Below are positions 51,417 through 59,940 of a DNA stretch of 64,000 nucleotides, piece by piece. Numbering within the stretch: the first letter of the stretch is position 1; the number at the start of each line of letters is the position of its first letter. Below the pieces are notes generated by a model. That model did no database searches and was not told where the DNA came from. It saw only the letters and a list, made by a program, of their open reading frames with translations. The translations under genes were made by a program, and so were the position numbers. The DNA is from Salininema proteolyticum (lineage in GTDB: Bacteria; Actinomycetota; Actinomycetes; Mycobacteriales; Micromonosporaceae), in contig NZ_JBHUNX010000001.1 of the NCBI RefSeq assembly GCF_042685645.1, positions 4,464,001 through 4,528,000 on the forward strand, read 5' to 3'.

Positions 51417-52589
51417 ATGCGCCTCAACGAACCCTGGTTGCTCATTGTGCTGGTAGCGGTACTCTCCGCTGCCATTGTCAGCCTTCTCCGCTTCACCGTG
51501 AAGTGGATCCTCCACCGAACCCATTCCGAGACCAGATCGCGCGTCCTCAACAAGGCCCTGCGGCCCGCCCAGCTCATGGCGGCCACCGGCGGCGTGCAGA
51601 TCCTCCTGTTCGTCAAACGCCACCAGGACGGCTGGGGGTACAGCTTCAAGAGCGGCGACGCCGACGGCTGGAACCCGGACCTCTCGACCATCCTCATGTT
51701 CGCCACGGTCATCTCCGGCGCCTGGCTCGCCTCGAACCTGTTGTCCCTGATCAAGGACCCGGTCGAGGGTCGCTGGGGCTCGCTGGCCCAGCACGACGTG
51801 GACGGCCGGAAGCGGCGGACCCAGATCGCCGTCATGTACCGGCTGCTGGCCGCCGCCATCTGGCTCATCGCCGCCGGAATCATCCTCTTCAACGTTCCAG
51901 CGCTGCGAGTCGTCGGCACCTCGGTCCTCGCCGGCGCCGGTGTGGCCGGCGTCGTCGCGGCGCTCGCCGCGCAGACCATGCTCTCCAACATGTTCGCCGG
52001 CCTCTCGCTGGCCTTCGGCGACGCGCTCAGGTTGGAGGACGTCGTGGTCGTGGAAGGCGAGTGGGGGCGGATCGAGGAGATCACCCTCTCGTACGTCGTC
52101 ATCCGCATCTGGGACGAGCGGCGGCTTGTGCTGCCCTCCAAGTACTTCTCGCAGACGCCCTATGTCAACTGGACGCGCAACGCACCCCAGGTCATAGGGA
52201 CGGTGCGCATGGACGCGGACTGGCGGCTGCCGGTGGACGAGGCGCGCATCGAGCTGCGGCGCTTCCTGGAAGACCACCCGCAGTGGGACGGCCGCAAGTG
52301 CGGGATCATCGTGTTGTCCTCCGTCGGGCCGTACATGCAGCTCCGCCTCCTGGTATCGGCGGGGAGCCCCTCGGACCAGTGGGATCTGCGCTGCGCCATT
52401 CGCGAGCACATGATCTCGTGGATCGTCTCCGAACACCCCACGTGCATCCCCCGCATGCACGTCAACACCTACGACTCGGGCGCCGACGCGTGGATGGACG
52501 AGCCGCCGGTCATCTCGATCCCCCATATGCGCGACTCCGCGCGAGAACGGCAGATCGACGCCGGGGCCACCGACGACTTCCGGACCTAG
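51417..52589 (+). CDS. mechanosensitive ion channel (MscS family)
   Basis: A 390-residue protein. Four membrane segments (about 8-28, 50-70, 95-115, 150-170) precede the pore helix VLAGAGVAGVVAALAAQTMLSNMFAGLSL, which has the Ala/Gly pattern of MscS TM3. Then come the beta domain (DVVVVEGEWGRIEEITLSYVVI) and the alpha/beta domain. It releases solutes on osmotic downshift. The start is set by the leaderless promoter. Confidence 0.91.
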   Translation: MRLNEPWLLIVLVAVLSAAIVSLLRFTVKWILHRTHSETRSRVLNKALRPAQLMAATGGVQILLFVKRHQDGWGYSFKSGDADGWNPDLSTILMFATVISGAWLASNLLSLIKDPVEGRWGSLAQHDVDGRKRRTQIAVMYRLLAAAIWLIAAGIILFNVPALRVVGTSVLAGAGVAGVVAALAAQTMLSNMFAGLSLAFGDALRLEDVVVVEGEWGRIEEITLSYVVIRIWDERRLVLPSKYFSQTPYVNWTRNAPQVIGTVRMDADWRLPVDEARIELRRFLEDHPQWDGRKCGIIVLSSVGPYMQLRLLVSAGSPSDQWDLRCAIREHMISWIVSEHPTCIPRMHVNTYDSGADAWMDEPPVISIPHMRDSARERQIDAGATDDFRT

Positions 52590-52708
52590 GCGGAAGAGAG
52601 AACAGAACCGGCGCGCACCCGGAGAGGCGCCGAGACTCCGGGCGCGCGCCGAAGCTTCGATGAAGTGCTCTGACCGCAGAGAAGCGCAGCGCTTCCGAGA
52701 CATACGAA

Positions 52709-52738
52709 AGGGCCGGACCCCCGCGGGGATCCGGCCCT
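52709..52738. terminator. bidirectional terminator between convergent genes
   Basis: AGGGCCGGACCCC pairs with GGGGATCCGGCCCT (one bulge), followed by CTCTC. It separates the MscS gene from the convergent zinc-ribbon gene. Confidence 0.75.
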
Positions 52739-52747
52739 CTCTCACGC

Positions 52748-53059
52748 TCAGAAGTCGAAGAGCTCTCCGAGGAAGCTCTCCCTTTTCTTCTTCTTGTACC
52801 GCTTGTCGTCGTAACGGCGGTCGTCATAGCGCCTGTCGTCGTAGCGCCGCTCCTCGCGGTACTTCGGCGGACGGTCGTCGTAGCGCGGAGCCGGCGGCGC
52901 CTGACGGGCCTGGTTGAACTGGGCCTCGGCGTCCAGCAGGTGCTCCAGCTCGCCCCTGTCCAGGAAAATGCCCCGGCAGGAGGTGCACTGGTCGATCACG
53001 ATGTTGTTGCGCTCGTACTGGCGCATCTGGCCTTGGCATTTGGGACAGAGCATATCCAT
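52748..53059 (-). CDS. zinc-ribbon (TFIIB-type) protein with basic repeat tail
   Basis: A 103-residue protein. The N-terminal half is a zf-TFIIB zinc ribbon (CPKCQGQMRQ ... CTSCRGIFLDRGELE, four cysteines). The C-terminal half has tandem RRYDD units and a lysine run (KRYKKKKRES). This is the pattern of small actinobacterial nucleic-acid-binding proteins of unknown function. TAGGAT lies six bases before the ATG. Confidence 0.85.
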   Translation of the reverse strand: MDMLCPKCQGQMRQYERNNIVIDQCTSCRGIFLDRGELEHLLDAEAQFNQARQAPPAPRYDDRPPKYREERRYDDRRYDDRRYDDKRYKKKKRESFLGELFDF

Positions 53060-53065
53060 GGTCCG

Positions 53066-53071
53066 ATCCTA
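53066..53071 (-). promoter_or_regulatory. -10 box, leaderless promoter
   Basis: TAGGAT lies six bases before the ATG at 53059 on the minus strand. Confidence 0.65.
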
Positions 53072-53174
53072 GCGGCCCCTCACCGGCCGGGCCACATGCG
53101 CAGGTGTGCATAAGGGATTTCTCAGAACCCTAGGTCGGACGCTCAGCCCCCGTACAGCTTTCCCATAGGGTCCG

Positions 53175-53227
53175 CCGCGGGCGAATCCGGGACGTGCGAA
53201 GCGTCCTATTCCCGGACTCGCCCGCGG
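53175..53227 (-). terminator. hairpin terminator of the DUF418 operon
   Basis: CCGCGGGCGA...CCGGGA pairs with TCCCGG...TCGCCCGCGG around a central loop, just past the end of the 53265 gene. Confidence 0.7.
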
Positions 53228-53264
53228 GCCGTGGAAGGCTTCGCCGTCCGCGGCGGTCGGCCGT

Positions 53265-53840
53265 TCAGAGCAGCGAGTCCCGCTTCAGCCTGCTGGCCCG
53301 CTCCATGCCGGCCAGGACTCCGCCGACGACCAGAGAGGCGTCGGCCCAGCCGGGGAGGCTCCACGGCGGCGACCAGTCGGGCAGGTACTGCGAGCCGATG
53401 TCCGTCTGCGCGGCGATCGCGAACAGCTGCGGGACCTCGATGACGGCGGCCGCGAGGAGCACCAGCCAGGCGGCGGCGGCCAGCGCCCGGCTGAGGGCGG
53501 GCCTCCGGCGAGCCAGCGCGGCGCGGTGGTACTCGATCGACTTCTCCGCCGGGGCCATCGGGAGGACCCGCCCGTCAGGCAGCCTCAGCCGGGCCTCCCG
53601 CACCCCGAGCATCTGAGTGCGGAAGCGCAGTTCGGACCCGTCGGGCAGTTCCCAGCGGAGCCGGGAGTCCCGGGAGGCCCGCAGGACGCCGTCGACGTAG
53701 AGCCAGACGTCCTTGTCGGTGTTGAAGAAGTCGACCTCGACCTCGTAGCGGCTTCCGAGGTGGTCGATGCCGAAGACGCTGCGTCCGAACCTCGACCAGG
53801 AGCCGAGCGGGCGCGGTCCCGTTTCCGGTGGTCGTCCCAT
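53265..53840 (-). CDS. membrane protein of unknown function
   Basis: A 191-residue protein. The first ~110 residues are a beta-rich soluble domain (YEVEVDFFNTDKDVWLYVDG, ELRFRTQMLGVREARLRLPDG); two membrane segments follow (about 125-145 and 165-180). It starts seven bases after the DUF418 stop and is co-transcribed with it. No family recognised. Confidence 0.7.
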   Translation of the reverse strand: MGRPPETGPRPLGSWSRFGRSVFGIDHLGSRYEVEVDFFNTDKDVWLYVDGVLRASRDSRLRWELPDGSELRFRTQMLGVREARLRLPDGRVLPMAPAEKSIEYHRAALARRRPALSRALAAAAWLVLLAAAVIEVPQLFAIAAQTDIGSQYLPDWSPPWSLPGWADASLVVGGVLAGMERASRLKRDSLL

Positions 53841-53846
53841 GTCCCG

Positions 53847-55013
53847 CTACCTCCCCGCCTCGGCCGGACGGCGGTGCCGGAACGGCGCCTGAGCGATCCG
53901 GCGCATCGCGAACTCCGCCGGACCCTGCCGGAAGCGCTTGAGCCACAGCGTGCTCAGGACCATGAACAGGACCGAGATGAGGGCCCACAGCAGGACCGCC
54001 GACCACGGCATGGCCCCGTTCCACCTCACCGCCAGGCCCAGGCCCCAGCCGTAGCAGAGCGCGGAGGCGACGACGTTCTGGAAGATGTAGGAGGACAGCG
54101 CCGTCCTGCCCACGTTGCTCATGCCGCGTCCGACGATCCCGCGTCCGGCCTTGCCCCGCTGCACCAGGTTGACGGTGAGGGCGGCGATGCCGACGGCGAT
54201 GAGCGGCGCCGCGATGTAGCGGTCGATCAGGGCGAACTCCGTGCCCGCGAAGAGGTTGCGGAAGGTGATCGCGGCTCCGATCGGCAGGCAGACCTCGGTC
54301 CAGATCCACCGGCGTCTTACGGCGGCCTTATCCGTCGCGGTGAAGAATCCGCTCCTCATCAGGAGGATGCCGCCGAGGAACATGGCCGAGGCGAAGGGGA
54401 TCAGGACGATCGTCTCCATGCGGAACAGGGCGAAGTACTGGACGCGGTCGACGACCTGGTCCCACCAGGTGCCGTGCATGAAGGTCCCGGTGTCGGCCCC
54501 GGTGACCGCCAGGCCGCCGTCTCCTCGGAGGCTTCCGACCGTCACGAACGCGACGATCGCGGTCGACACGGCCGCGAAGCCGGTGAACCACCGCCGGATC
54601 GCCTTGGTGCTCAAGGTGACCAGGTAGGCCACGTGCACCGACACGAGCGCGTAGCCCATGAGCACGTCCCACTCGAAGATCAGGAGGTAGTGGATCAGGC
54701 CCTCCATGAACAGGACGGCGGTGCGCCACAGGTAGCGCGTGTACCAGGACTGCATGCGCCGTTTGGAGGACTGGTACTGGATTTCTATGCCGACGCCGAA
54801 CAGGATCGCCAGCAGCGAGAGGAACTTGCCGTTGGCCAGGGCCCACAGGGCCCGTTCCGCGAACTCCATGGAGTCGGCGGCGGTGAAGAGCCCCCAGGCG
54901 CCGAGCGGGTTCATGAAGACCCAGATGTTGCTCGCGAGCGTGCCGACGATCGCGATGCCCCTCAACAGGTCGAGCGCCGCGATGCGGGCGGGGTGGTCAA
55001 GTGTGTTCGCCAT
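53847..55013 (-). CDS. DUF418 family membrane protein
   Basis: A 388-residue polytopic protein with about nine or ten segments. RIAALDLLRGIAIVGTLASN and the later SNVGRTALSSYIFQN / RWNGAMPWS are hallmarks of the DUF418 / YeiB-like family, thought to be membrane acyl- or transport-related proteins. The start at 55013 puts the DLLRG motif about 15 residues in; an upstream ATG at 55061 is possible. It diverges from a two-component kinase gene 108 bp away. Confidence 0.85.
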   Translation of the reverse strand: MANTLDHPARIAALDLLRGIAIVGTLASNIWVFMNPLGAWGLFTAADSMEFAERALWALANGKFLSLLAILFGVGIEIQYQSSKRRMQSWYTRYLWRTAVLFMEGLIHYLLIFEWDVLMGYALVSVHVAYLVTLSTKAIRRWFTGFAAVSTAIVAFVTVGSLRGDGGLAVTGADTGTFMHGTWWDQVVDRVQYFALFRMETIVLIPFASAMFLGGILLMRSGFFTATDKAAVRRRWIWTEVCLPIGAAITFRNLFAGTEFALIDRYIAAPLIAVGIAALTVNLVQRGKAGRGIVGRGMSNVGRTALSSYIFQNVVASALCYGWGLGLAVRWNGAMPWSAVLLWALISVLFMVLSTLWLKRFRQGPAEFAMRRIAQAPFRHRRPAEAGR

Positions 55014-55121
55014 ACCTCGAGTGTCTTCCTGACCGGCGGAAACGGCGTCGGGCGGCGGCATGATCCAGAGGTCATCACTTAGGAGGACGCAGGGCCCCGT
55101 CCGGTGTGGTCCCATAGAACG

Positions 55122-56351
55122 ATGGTGGAGCTCTTCTTTCGGGCCGCGCGTGAGCCCTGGCGCGAGCGGCTCTTGATCTCCGGGTACCTCGTTCTCGTCC
55201 TCCTCTACCAGATTCCGGAGGTCGAGGAGACGACCTGGGGCGATCCGCGCACCGCGCCGTGGGGAGCGGCCCTGGCCCTGTACGGTGCCGGGGCGGTCGT
55301 CCTCGCCTTCCGGGCGAGGGCGACGGTCGCGGCGTTCTTCGCGGCCATGGCGCTGCTGGCGGCGTCCTTCTTCGTGGAGACGTCGCTGCCGATCACGGTC
55401 GTGGCCGTCGACCTCATCTACTCGCTCATGGCCTACGGCCCCCGGCGCGTCTCCCGGGTCATCGCCGCCGTCCTGACCGGCTCCTGCGCCCTGTTGATCG
55501 CCCTGCTCTTCCTCTTCGAGCAGAGCGCCGAGGCCCGGGTGGCCCTGTCGCTCACCATCGGCTGCGTCCTGGTCCCCCTGCTCTGGGGGCTGCAGATCCG
55601 CACCGCGAAGGAGCGCACGGAGGCCGAGCGCACGCGCGCCGAGCTGGAGAGGGAGTCGGCCAACCACGCGCGGGACAACGCGGTCGCGGCCGAGAGGGCC
55701 CGCATGGCGCGCGACCTGCACGACGTCATCGCGGGGCACGTCTCGGCGGTGGCCTTCCAGTCCGAGGCCGCCATCATGCGGTCGAAGGACGACTCGGTGG
55801 CCCCCATCCTCGGTTCCATCCGCGAGAACAGCGTCAAGGCGCTGGAGGAGATGCGCTCGATGATCCGGATCCTCCACGAGCGCGACGACTCTCCCGACGA
55901 CGAGCGCCTCGCGCCGCCCGGTTTCGGGCAGCTCGGCCTCGTCGTCGACACCGCTCGCACGGCGGGAGTCGACCTCGCCGTCGACTTGGCGGTGCCCGAG
56001 GAGATCCCGCGCCTGGTGGAGCTGGTGGCCTACCGGATCGTCCAGGAGGCGCTCACCAACGTCATGAAGCACGCCCCCGGCAGCCGGGCCTCGCTGGAGG
56101 TCCGCGCCGAGGGGCGTGACCTCGTCCTCCTGGTCCGCAACGACTTCACGGTCAAGGTTCCCGCCGCCGGAGGCACCGGCGTCGGTACAGTGAGCATGGC
56201 GGAGAGGGCCCGCACCGTGGGCGGGAGCGTCCGCTGCGGGCCCGTCGGCGACGGGTGGCGGGTGGAGGCGCGCCTGCCGGTCGGGGACCGCTCGGCGCCC
56301 GCGGACGGGGTTCTCCCGGACTCCCGACTCTCCTCCGACGAAAGGGAATGA
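55122..56351 (+). CDS. NarL/DesK-family sensor histidine kinase
   Basis: A 409-residue kinase. Five or six N-terminal membrane segments (to about residue 155) are followed by a HisKA_3 dimerisation domain (RMARDLHDVIAGHVSAVAFQ, phospho-His in DLHD) and a HATPase_c domain (RIVQEALTNVMKHAPGSRAS, GTVSMAERARTVGG). There is no large extracellular sensor, so it may sense the membrane itself. It is coupled by ATGA to its response regulator. The start may be a GTG at 55104. Confidence 0.92.
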   Translation: MVELFFRAAREPWRERLLISGYLVLVLLYQIPEVEETTWGDPRTAPWGAALALYGAGAVVLAFRARATVAAFFAAMALLAASFFVETSLPITVVAVDLIYSLMAYGPRRVSRVIAAVLTGSCALLIALLFLFEQSAEARVALSLTIGCVLVPLLWGLQIRTAKERTEAERTRAELERESANHARDNAVAAERARMARDLHDVIAGHVSAVAFQSEAAIMRSKDDSVAPILGSIRENSVKALEEMRSMIRILHERDDSPDDERLAPPGFGQLGLVVDTARTAGVDLAVDLAVPEEIPRLVELVAYRIVQEALTNVMKHAPGSRASLEVRAEGRDLVLLVRNDFTVKVPAAGGTGVGTVSMAERARTVGGSVRCGPVGDGWRVEARLPVGDRSAPADGVLPDSRLSSDERE

Positions 56352-56986
56352 TGGCCATACGGATCGCAGTAGCCGACGACCAGGCCGCCGTCCGGGCGGG
56401 ACTGAGCATGATCCTCGACGCCGCCGAGGACATCGACGTGGTCGGGGAGGCCGCCGACGGCCGCGAAGCAGTTCTCCTGGCGCGCACCGAGAAGCCCGAC
56501 GTGGTGCTCATGGACGTGCGGATGCCCGCGGTGGACGGGATCGAGGCCTGCCGCCGCATCGCGGGGGAGAGACTGGCCCAGGTGCTGGTGCTGACCACCT
56601 TCGACCTGGACGAGCATGTGTACGCCGCCCTCAAGGCGGGGGCGGCGGGCTTCCTGCTCAAGACGGTCGACGCACAGGGGCTGCTGGACGCCGTGAGGCA
56701 TGTGGCGGCGGGGGACGCCGTCATCGAGCCGTCCGTGACCCGGCGCCTGCTCTCGGCCTTCGCCGAGAGGGAGCCGAGCGCGGAGCCGGCCGGCTACTCG
56801 GACCTGACCGGCCGGGAGCGCGAAGTGCTGGACCTGCTGGGCGACGGCCTCTCCAACAGGCTGATCGCGCGGAGCCTGCACATCGAGGAGACCACCGTGA
56901 AGACCCACGTCTCGCGGGTGCTCACCAAGCTCGGGGTCCAGTCGCGTGTGCAGGCCGCCGTCATAGCGCGTCAGGCGCGGTCGTAG
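56348..56986 (+). CDS. LuxR-type two-component response regulator
   Basis: A 212-residue NarL-family regulator: receiver domain with Asp10, Asp11 and phospho-acceptor Asp56 (VVLMDVRMP), then a LuxR HTH (LTGREREVLDLLGDGLSNRLIARSLHI...VKTHVSRVLTKLG). It is translationally coupled to the kinase. The divergent DUF418 operon 108 bp from the kinase is the obvious candidate target. Its 3' end overlaps the convergent reductase gene by 16 bp. Confidence 0.93.
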   Translation: MMAIRIAVADDQAAVRAGLSMILDAAEDIDVVGEAADGREAVLLARTEKPDVVLMDVRMPAVDGIEACRRIAGERLAQVLVLTTFDLDEHVYAALKAGAAGFLLKTVDAQGLLDAVRHVAAGDAVIEPSVTRRLLSAFAEREPSAEPAGYSDLTGREREVLDLLGDGLSNRLIARSLHIEETTVKTHVSRVLTKLGVQSRVQAAVIARQARS

Positions 56987-57549
56987 ACCGCGACCTCGAC
57001 CCCGGATTCCAGGACGGTGCCGTGCACCGGCTTGAACATGCCGAACTGGAAGTCGCCGTTGAACATGGAGATGCCGTCGCCGATGATGGACGGGGTGCGC
57101 TTCATGATGATGCGGTCGATCTCGGGGAACAGCGTGTGGGCGATGTTGCCGCCGCCGACCAGCCAGAGGTCGCGGCCCTGTTCCTGCTTGAGTTCCCGGA
57201 CGACCTCGATCGGGTCTTCGCCGCGGATCTCCACGCTGTCGTCGACGCTCTCTTGGCTCTTGGAGAAGACGATGTGGCGCAGGTGCTCGTAGGCGTTGGT
57301 GACGCCCTGGGCGAGCCCGATCTCGTAGGAGGCGCGGCCTTCGAGGACGGTGTCGAAGGTCTTGCCCGGGTCCTCGACGCCGAGCGCCTTCCGGGTCGGG
57401 GTGGGAAGGGTCTCGGGGTAGTTCTCCTTGATGTGTTCGACCAGGTCGGGGTAGAGGGGGAAGAACTCGGATCCGCTGGGGTCCCCGCGCTCCATGCTGG
57501 CCACGTATCCGTCGAGGGTCACGGCCGCGTAGTAAATGAGTTTTCGCAT
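56971..57549 (-). CDS. dihydrofolate reductase (RibD C-terminal) family protein
   Basis: A 192-residue RibD_C protein: RKLIYYAAVTLDGYVASM at the N-terminus, VLEGRASYEIGL, and the cofactor segment LWLVGGGNIAHTLFP. It is a stand-alone reductase of unknown substrate. It is distinct from the paralogue at 11972-12583 (short identity only in the core motifs). The promoter is leaderless (TATAGT). Confidence 0.86.
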   Translation of the reverse strand: MRKLIYYAAVTLDGYVASMERGDPSGSEFFPLYPDLVEHIKENYPETLPTPTRKALGVEDPGKTFDTVLEGRASYEIGLAQGVTNAYEHLRHIVFSKSQESVDDSVEIRGEDPIEVVRELKQEQGRDLWLVGGGNIAHTLFPEIDRIIMKRTPSIIGDGISMFNGDFQFGMFKPVHGTVLESGVEVAVYDRA

Positions 57550-57555
57550 GGAACC

Positions 57556-57561
57556 ACTATA
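57556..57561 (-). promoter_or_regulatory. -10 box, leaderless promoter
   Basis: TATAGT lies six bases before the ATG at 57549 on the minus strand. Confidence 0.7.
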
Positions 57562-57653
57562 GGACGCGATGTCCGTTCACATGTCCGCCGGACGCTTCGT
57601 CCCCGACCGGGCGGTTTCCCCACCCGCGACGCTCTCTCACCTTGTGATACGGG

Positions 57654-57659
57654 TACCGT
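57654..57659 (+). promoter_or_regulatory. -10 box, leaderless promoter
   Basis: TACCGT lies seven bases before the ATG at 57667. Confidence 0.6.
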
Positions 57660-57666
57660 TGAGGCG

Positions 57667-58302
57667 ATGGAGACAGAGCTCAGCGGACGCCGCAACGGAT
57701 CGCGCCGCAAACGCGAGATCCTCGACGTCGCGGTCAAGCTGTTCGCGCGGCGGGGGTACCACGGCGTGTCGATGGACGACATCGGCGCGGCCGCGAACAT
57801 CACCGGTCCGGCTCTCTACCACCACTTCAAGGGCGGCAAGGAGGAGATGCTGGGCGAGGCGCTCGTGCCCGTCTCCGAGAGGATGCTCGCCGGCGGCCGC
57901 CGCTGCGTCTCCCTGCACCGGGCCGATCCGCACACCGCGCTGGAGGCGCTCGTCGACTTCCACGTGGCCTTCGCGGTCGAGTCGCCCGAGATCATCATCG
58001 TCCACCTCCAGGAGCTGGACCGCCTGCCGGACTCCGCGCGCCGCGAGGTGCGCAAGCTCCAGCGCGAGTACGTCGAGCAGTGGGTCGGCGTGCTGGTGGA
58101 GGTGCACCCGGGGATGAAGCCCGAAGAGGCCCGCGTCCTGGCGCACGGGGCTTTCGGCCTCATGAACTCCACGCCGTACCAGTCGGTCGGGGACGAGGTG
58201 TCTCCCGATCACGTTGTGGCCCTGTTGAAGTCGGCCACCCTGCAGGCCCTGACGGCGGAGCCGGCCCGTTCTGAGCCGGCCGGCCCGGTGAACGCCGCCT
58301 GA
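57667..58302 (+). CDS. TetR family transcriptional regulator
   Basis: A 211-residue regulator. The HTH is at residues about 18-60 (ILDVAVKLFARRGYHGVSMDDIGAAANITGPALYHHFKGGK), and a helical ligand-binding domain follows (HTALEALVDFHVAF...). It is divergent from the reductase gene, sharing 117 bp of promoter DNA, and may control it. No effector can be deduced. Confidence 0.9.
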   Translation: METELSGRRNGSRRKREILDVAVKLFARRGYHGVSMDDIGAAANITGPALYHHFKGGKEEMLGEALVPVSERMLAGGRRCVSLHRADPHTALEALVDFHVAFAVESPEIIIVHLQELDRLPDSARREVRKLQREYVEQWVGVLVEVHPGMKPEEARVLAHGAFGLMNSTPYQSVGDEVSPDHVVALLKSATLQALTAEPARSEPAGPVNAA

Positions 58303-58339
58303 GCGGTCGGCCTCTCGCGTCCCAGGGGACAATGGGGCC

Positions 58340-59275
58340 ATGAGGACGCTCTACGTCTCCGATCTCGATGGGACGCTTCTGAACCGCGACGCCGCCCTGT
58401 CCGCCCGAACACGGAGGGCGCTCGGCGCGATCGCCGCCGACGGCGGGCTCTTCACCTTCGCCACCGCTCGCTCGCGTGAGAGCGCGACCAGGGTCATGGC
58501 GGGGACGCCTCTCGCGCTTCCGGCGGCCTTCATGAACGGTGCGCTGCTCGCCGTACCGGGCGACGGCGGCCTGCTCCGGGCGAACACCCTGCCTGAGGAC
58601 CTGGCCCGGCTCCTCGTCGCGACGGTCCTGGAGGCCGGGCACCGCCCGGTGGTCTTCTCCGTGGACAAAGGAGGTGCGGAGCACGTGAGCTACACGCGGG
58701 TGTCCACTCCGCTGGAGAGGTTCTACTTCGGCGAGCGGAGGGCGGACGAGGACGGCCGGTTCCGCTTCGCCGACGGGTACGGAGAGGCGTTGGCGGAGGC
58801 GGTGACCGCGGTGAACGTCCTCGACTCGGAGGAGAACCTGAAGCCGCTCTATGAGAAGGCGGTCGCCGTCGACGGCGTCCGAGCGGCCCTGGCCCCGGAG
58901 GCGGCCCTGCCGGGCGGATTCTGGCTGGAGCTGAACCACCCCCTGTCCTCCAAGAGGAACGCCGTGCGGCTGTTGCGGGAGCACGTCGGCGCCGACCGCG
59001 TGGTCTGCTTCGGGGACAACCTCAACGACCTGCCCATGTTCGAGGCCGCGGACGAGGCCTACGCCGTGGCCAACGCGCATCCGGACGTGCGGGCCGCCGC
59101 CGACGGCGTGATCGGCGCGAACACAGACGACGGCGTCGCCGCGTTCCTCGCCGACAGGTTGGGGCTGGCCTTCTTAGGGCGGGCGTCGCACCGGTGCCCG
59201 CGTCCGGCCCGGCCCATCCCACTGGCCTGTGACGATAGACGTGTTCAGTCCTCGGAGCCGAGGCCCGCCTCGTAG
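58340..59275 (+). CDS. Cof-type HAD phosphatase
   Basis: A 311-residue HAD hydrolase: motif I LYVSDLDGTLL (nucleophile Asp and the +2 Asp), motif II TFATARS, motif III lysine in SSKRNAVRLL, motif IV VCFGDNLNDLPMFEAAD. It is a Cof subfamily (IIB cap) sugar-phosphate phosphatase with unknown substrate. A GACAAT element six bases upstream is a weak leaderless promoter. Its last 31 bp overlap the convergent response-regulator gene, and the last ten codons look like run-on. Confidence 0.9.
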   Translation: MRTLYVSDLDGTLLNRDAALSARTRRALGAIAADGGLFTFATARSRESATRVMAGTPLALPAAFMNGALLAVPGDGGLLRANTLPEDLARLLVATVLEAGHRPVVFSVDKGGAEHVSYTRVSTPLERFYFGERRADEDGRFRFADGYGEALAEAVTAVNVLDSEENLKPLYEKAVAVDGVRAALAPEAALPGGFWLELNHPLSSKRNAVRLLREHVGADRVVCFGDNLNDLPMFEAADEAYAVANAHPDVRAAADGVIGANTDDGVAAFLADRLGLAFLGRASHRCPRPARPIPLACDDRRVQSSEPRPAS

Positions 59276-59940
59276 GCGATGATCGCGGCCCGCACGCGGT
59301 TCTCGACGCCGAGAGCGGCGAAGAGCGTCCTGAGGTACTGCTTCACAGTTCCCTCGGACAGGTGCAGGTCCGCGGCGATGCGGGCGTTCGAGTGCCCCCG
59401 TCCGACACCCGCGAGGAGGTCGCGCTGCCGGGGCGTGAGAGCCCCCACCGCGGTTCGCGACGCGGCGGCCCGGCTCGGCCTCTCCCCGGTCTGGCGGCGC
59501 ACCAGCCACCGGGCCACCCTCGGCGAGAACGCGGCGCCGCCGCTCGCCAGAGCGCGGACTCCCGCCACTAGGTGGTGCGGGTCGTCCGATTTCAGGAAGA
59601 AGCCCAGCGCCCCCAAGCGGATCGCGTCGGCGATATAGGACTCGTCGGAGAAGGTCGTCAGCATGGCGGCGGGAAGCGACGGCTTCTCCCGGGCGATCCG
59701 CTCGAGGACGCCGATGCCGTCCAAGCGGGGCATCTGGACGTCCAGGAGGACCACGTCCAGCAGCCGGCTCCGCGCCAAGTCGAGGGCCTCGACTCCGTCG
59801 GAGGCCTCGGCGACGACCTCGATCCCGGCGGAGGTCTCGAGGATCCCGGCGATTCCCTCGCGCACGAGCCGGTCGTCGTCGGCCAGGAGCACTCGCGTCG
59901 GGCGGTCGGAGCCGCCGTCGCGCTGTTCGGAGTTCGCCAT
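59245..59940 (-). CDS. LuxR-type two-component response regulator
   Basis: A 231-residue NarL-family regulator. The receiver domain has DDD and phospho-acceptor Asp67 (VVLLDVQMPRLDG); the LuxR HTH is LTPRQRDLLAGVGRGHSNARIAADLHLSEGTVKQYLRTLF. It is coupled to its kinase (stop and ATG share one base). The divergent DedA gene is 100 bp from the kinase start and is a candidate target. Confidence 0.93.
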   Translation of the reverse strand: MANSEQRDGGSDRPTRVLLADDDRLVREGIAGILETSAGIEVVAEASDGVEALDLARSRLLDVVLLDVQMPRLDGIGVLERIAREKPSLPAAMLTTFSDESYIADAIRLGALGFFLKSDDPHHLVAGVRALASGGAAFSPRVARWLVRRQTGERPSRAAASRTAVGALTPRQRDLLAGVGRGHSNARIAADLHLSEGTVKQYLRTLFAALGVENRVRAAIIAYEAGLGSED

